A stretch of 64,000 bases of DNA from CF-162 sp963667205. GTDB lineage: Bacteria; Chloroflexota; Dehalococcoidia; SM23-28-2; RBG-16-64-32. The notes under the pieces are model-generated. The model was given only the letters and a program-made list of their open reading frames with translations, made no database searches and was not told the DNA's origin. The stretch lies in assembly GCA_963667205.1 (NCBI GenBank), contig OY762959.1, positions 1,488,001 through 1,552,000 of the forward strand, read 5' to 3'. The position numbers and the translations under genes are program-made. This document shows positions 63,923-64,000 of this stretch, in pieces (within the stretch, counting starts at the first letter, position 1; each line of letters begins with the position of its first letter).

Positions 63923-64000
63923 TCAGAAGAGGAGCAGCTCGACGATCACGCTGCCGTGGACTTCGATGACATCGTCGGTCACTTCGGTTCCATTGATGTC
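63923..64000 (-). CDS. C-terminal end of a gene running off the right edge
   Basis: Open minus-strand frame of 25 codons ending in TGA (63923-63925), reading GTEVTDDVIEVHGSVIVELL and LF. Convergent with the transporter, 22 bp apart. Too short to name; coding nature is inferred from the hydrophobic/beta-like pattern and placement. Confidence 0.4.
   Translation of the reverse strand, partial: DINGTEVTDDVIEVHGSVIVELLLF

Overview
The window is a GC-rich, gene-dense bacterial chromosome segment with no rRNA, tRNA, CRISPR array, phage gene or transposase that I could find. The content points to a heterotroph of the Chloroflexota (Dehalococcoidia or SAR202-like), probably a metagenome-derived assembly. 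The clues are many acyl-CoA catabolism genes, arylsulfatase, haloalkane dehalogenase, a deazaflavin-dependent reductase, YVTN/dockerin-like secreted proteins, and an ImuB-DnaE2 mutasome behind a Gram-positive-type LexA box. The taxon is an inference; an actinobacterial relative cannot be excluded from sequence alone.

Layout. 1-5.7 kb: acyl-CoA dehydrogenase (cut by the left edge), then an operon of cysteine-less SCP2-type thiolase, DUF35 zinc-ribbon protein and MaoC hydratase that looks like the Ltp2/ChsH2-type hydratase/retro-aldolase module, then a DMT transporter, enoyl-CoA hydratase and SDR. 5.8-12.8 kb: MFS transporter, polysaccharide deacetylase, SDR coupled to a rifampin-phosphotransferase-like PEP enzyme, HAD phosphatase, small membrane protein. 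12.9-20.5 kb: flavin-dependent halogenase-like enzyme with a PqqD-like C-terminus and a coupled 36-residue ORF, an ABC exporter with a secreted partner, EthD and VOC proteins, an OmpR-type two-component system. 20.6-26.8 kb: YVTN beta-propeller/dockerin protein, a lipoprotein, an AttH-like protein, an MFS transporter.

26.8-36.9 kb is the oddest part. A 2,247-bp block (Rieske oxygenase start, type-2 acyl desaturase, carboxyltransferase start) occurs twice in tandem. The acyl-CoA carboxylase genes that follow are broken by several small deletions, and biotin carboxylase runs in frame into a TIGR03084-like protein. Enoyl-CoA hydratase and AtuA (with an in-frame amber codon) complete what looks like a terpene or branched-chain acyl-CoA degradation cluster. 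The right half holds a second acyl-CoA dehydrogenase, a frameshifted MFS gene, an S1P-lyase-like PLP enzyme with an FGGY kinase, methyltransferases, the SOS-controlled ImuB-DUF6504-DnaE2 operon (45.6-50.2 kb), a TetR regulator with sulfatase and DUF1330, a broken enoyl-CoA hydratase, haloalkane dehalogenase, PepSY protein, PPDK, and an ECF42 sigma factor with two DGPF/YCII proteins and a frameshifted FHA-ABC transporter.

At least nine loci carry frameshifts, in-frame stops or out-of-frame deletions, all to the right of 15 kb. Several are single-base changes, some in short homopolymers, and several are abrupt gene-to-gene joins. Assembly error must therefore be weighed against real gene decay before biology is read into them.
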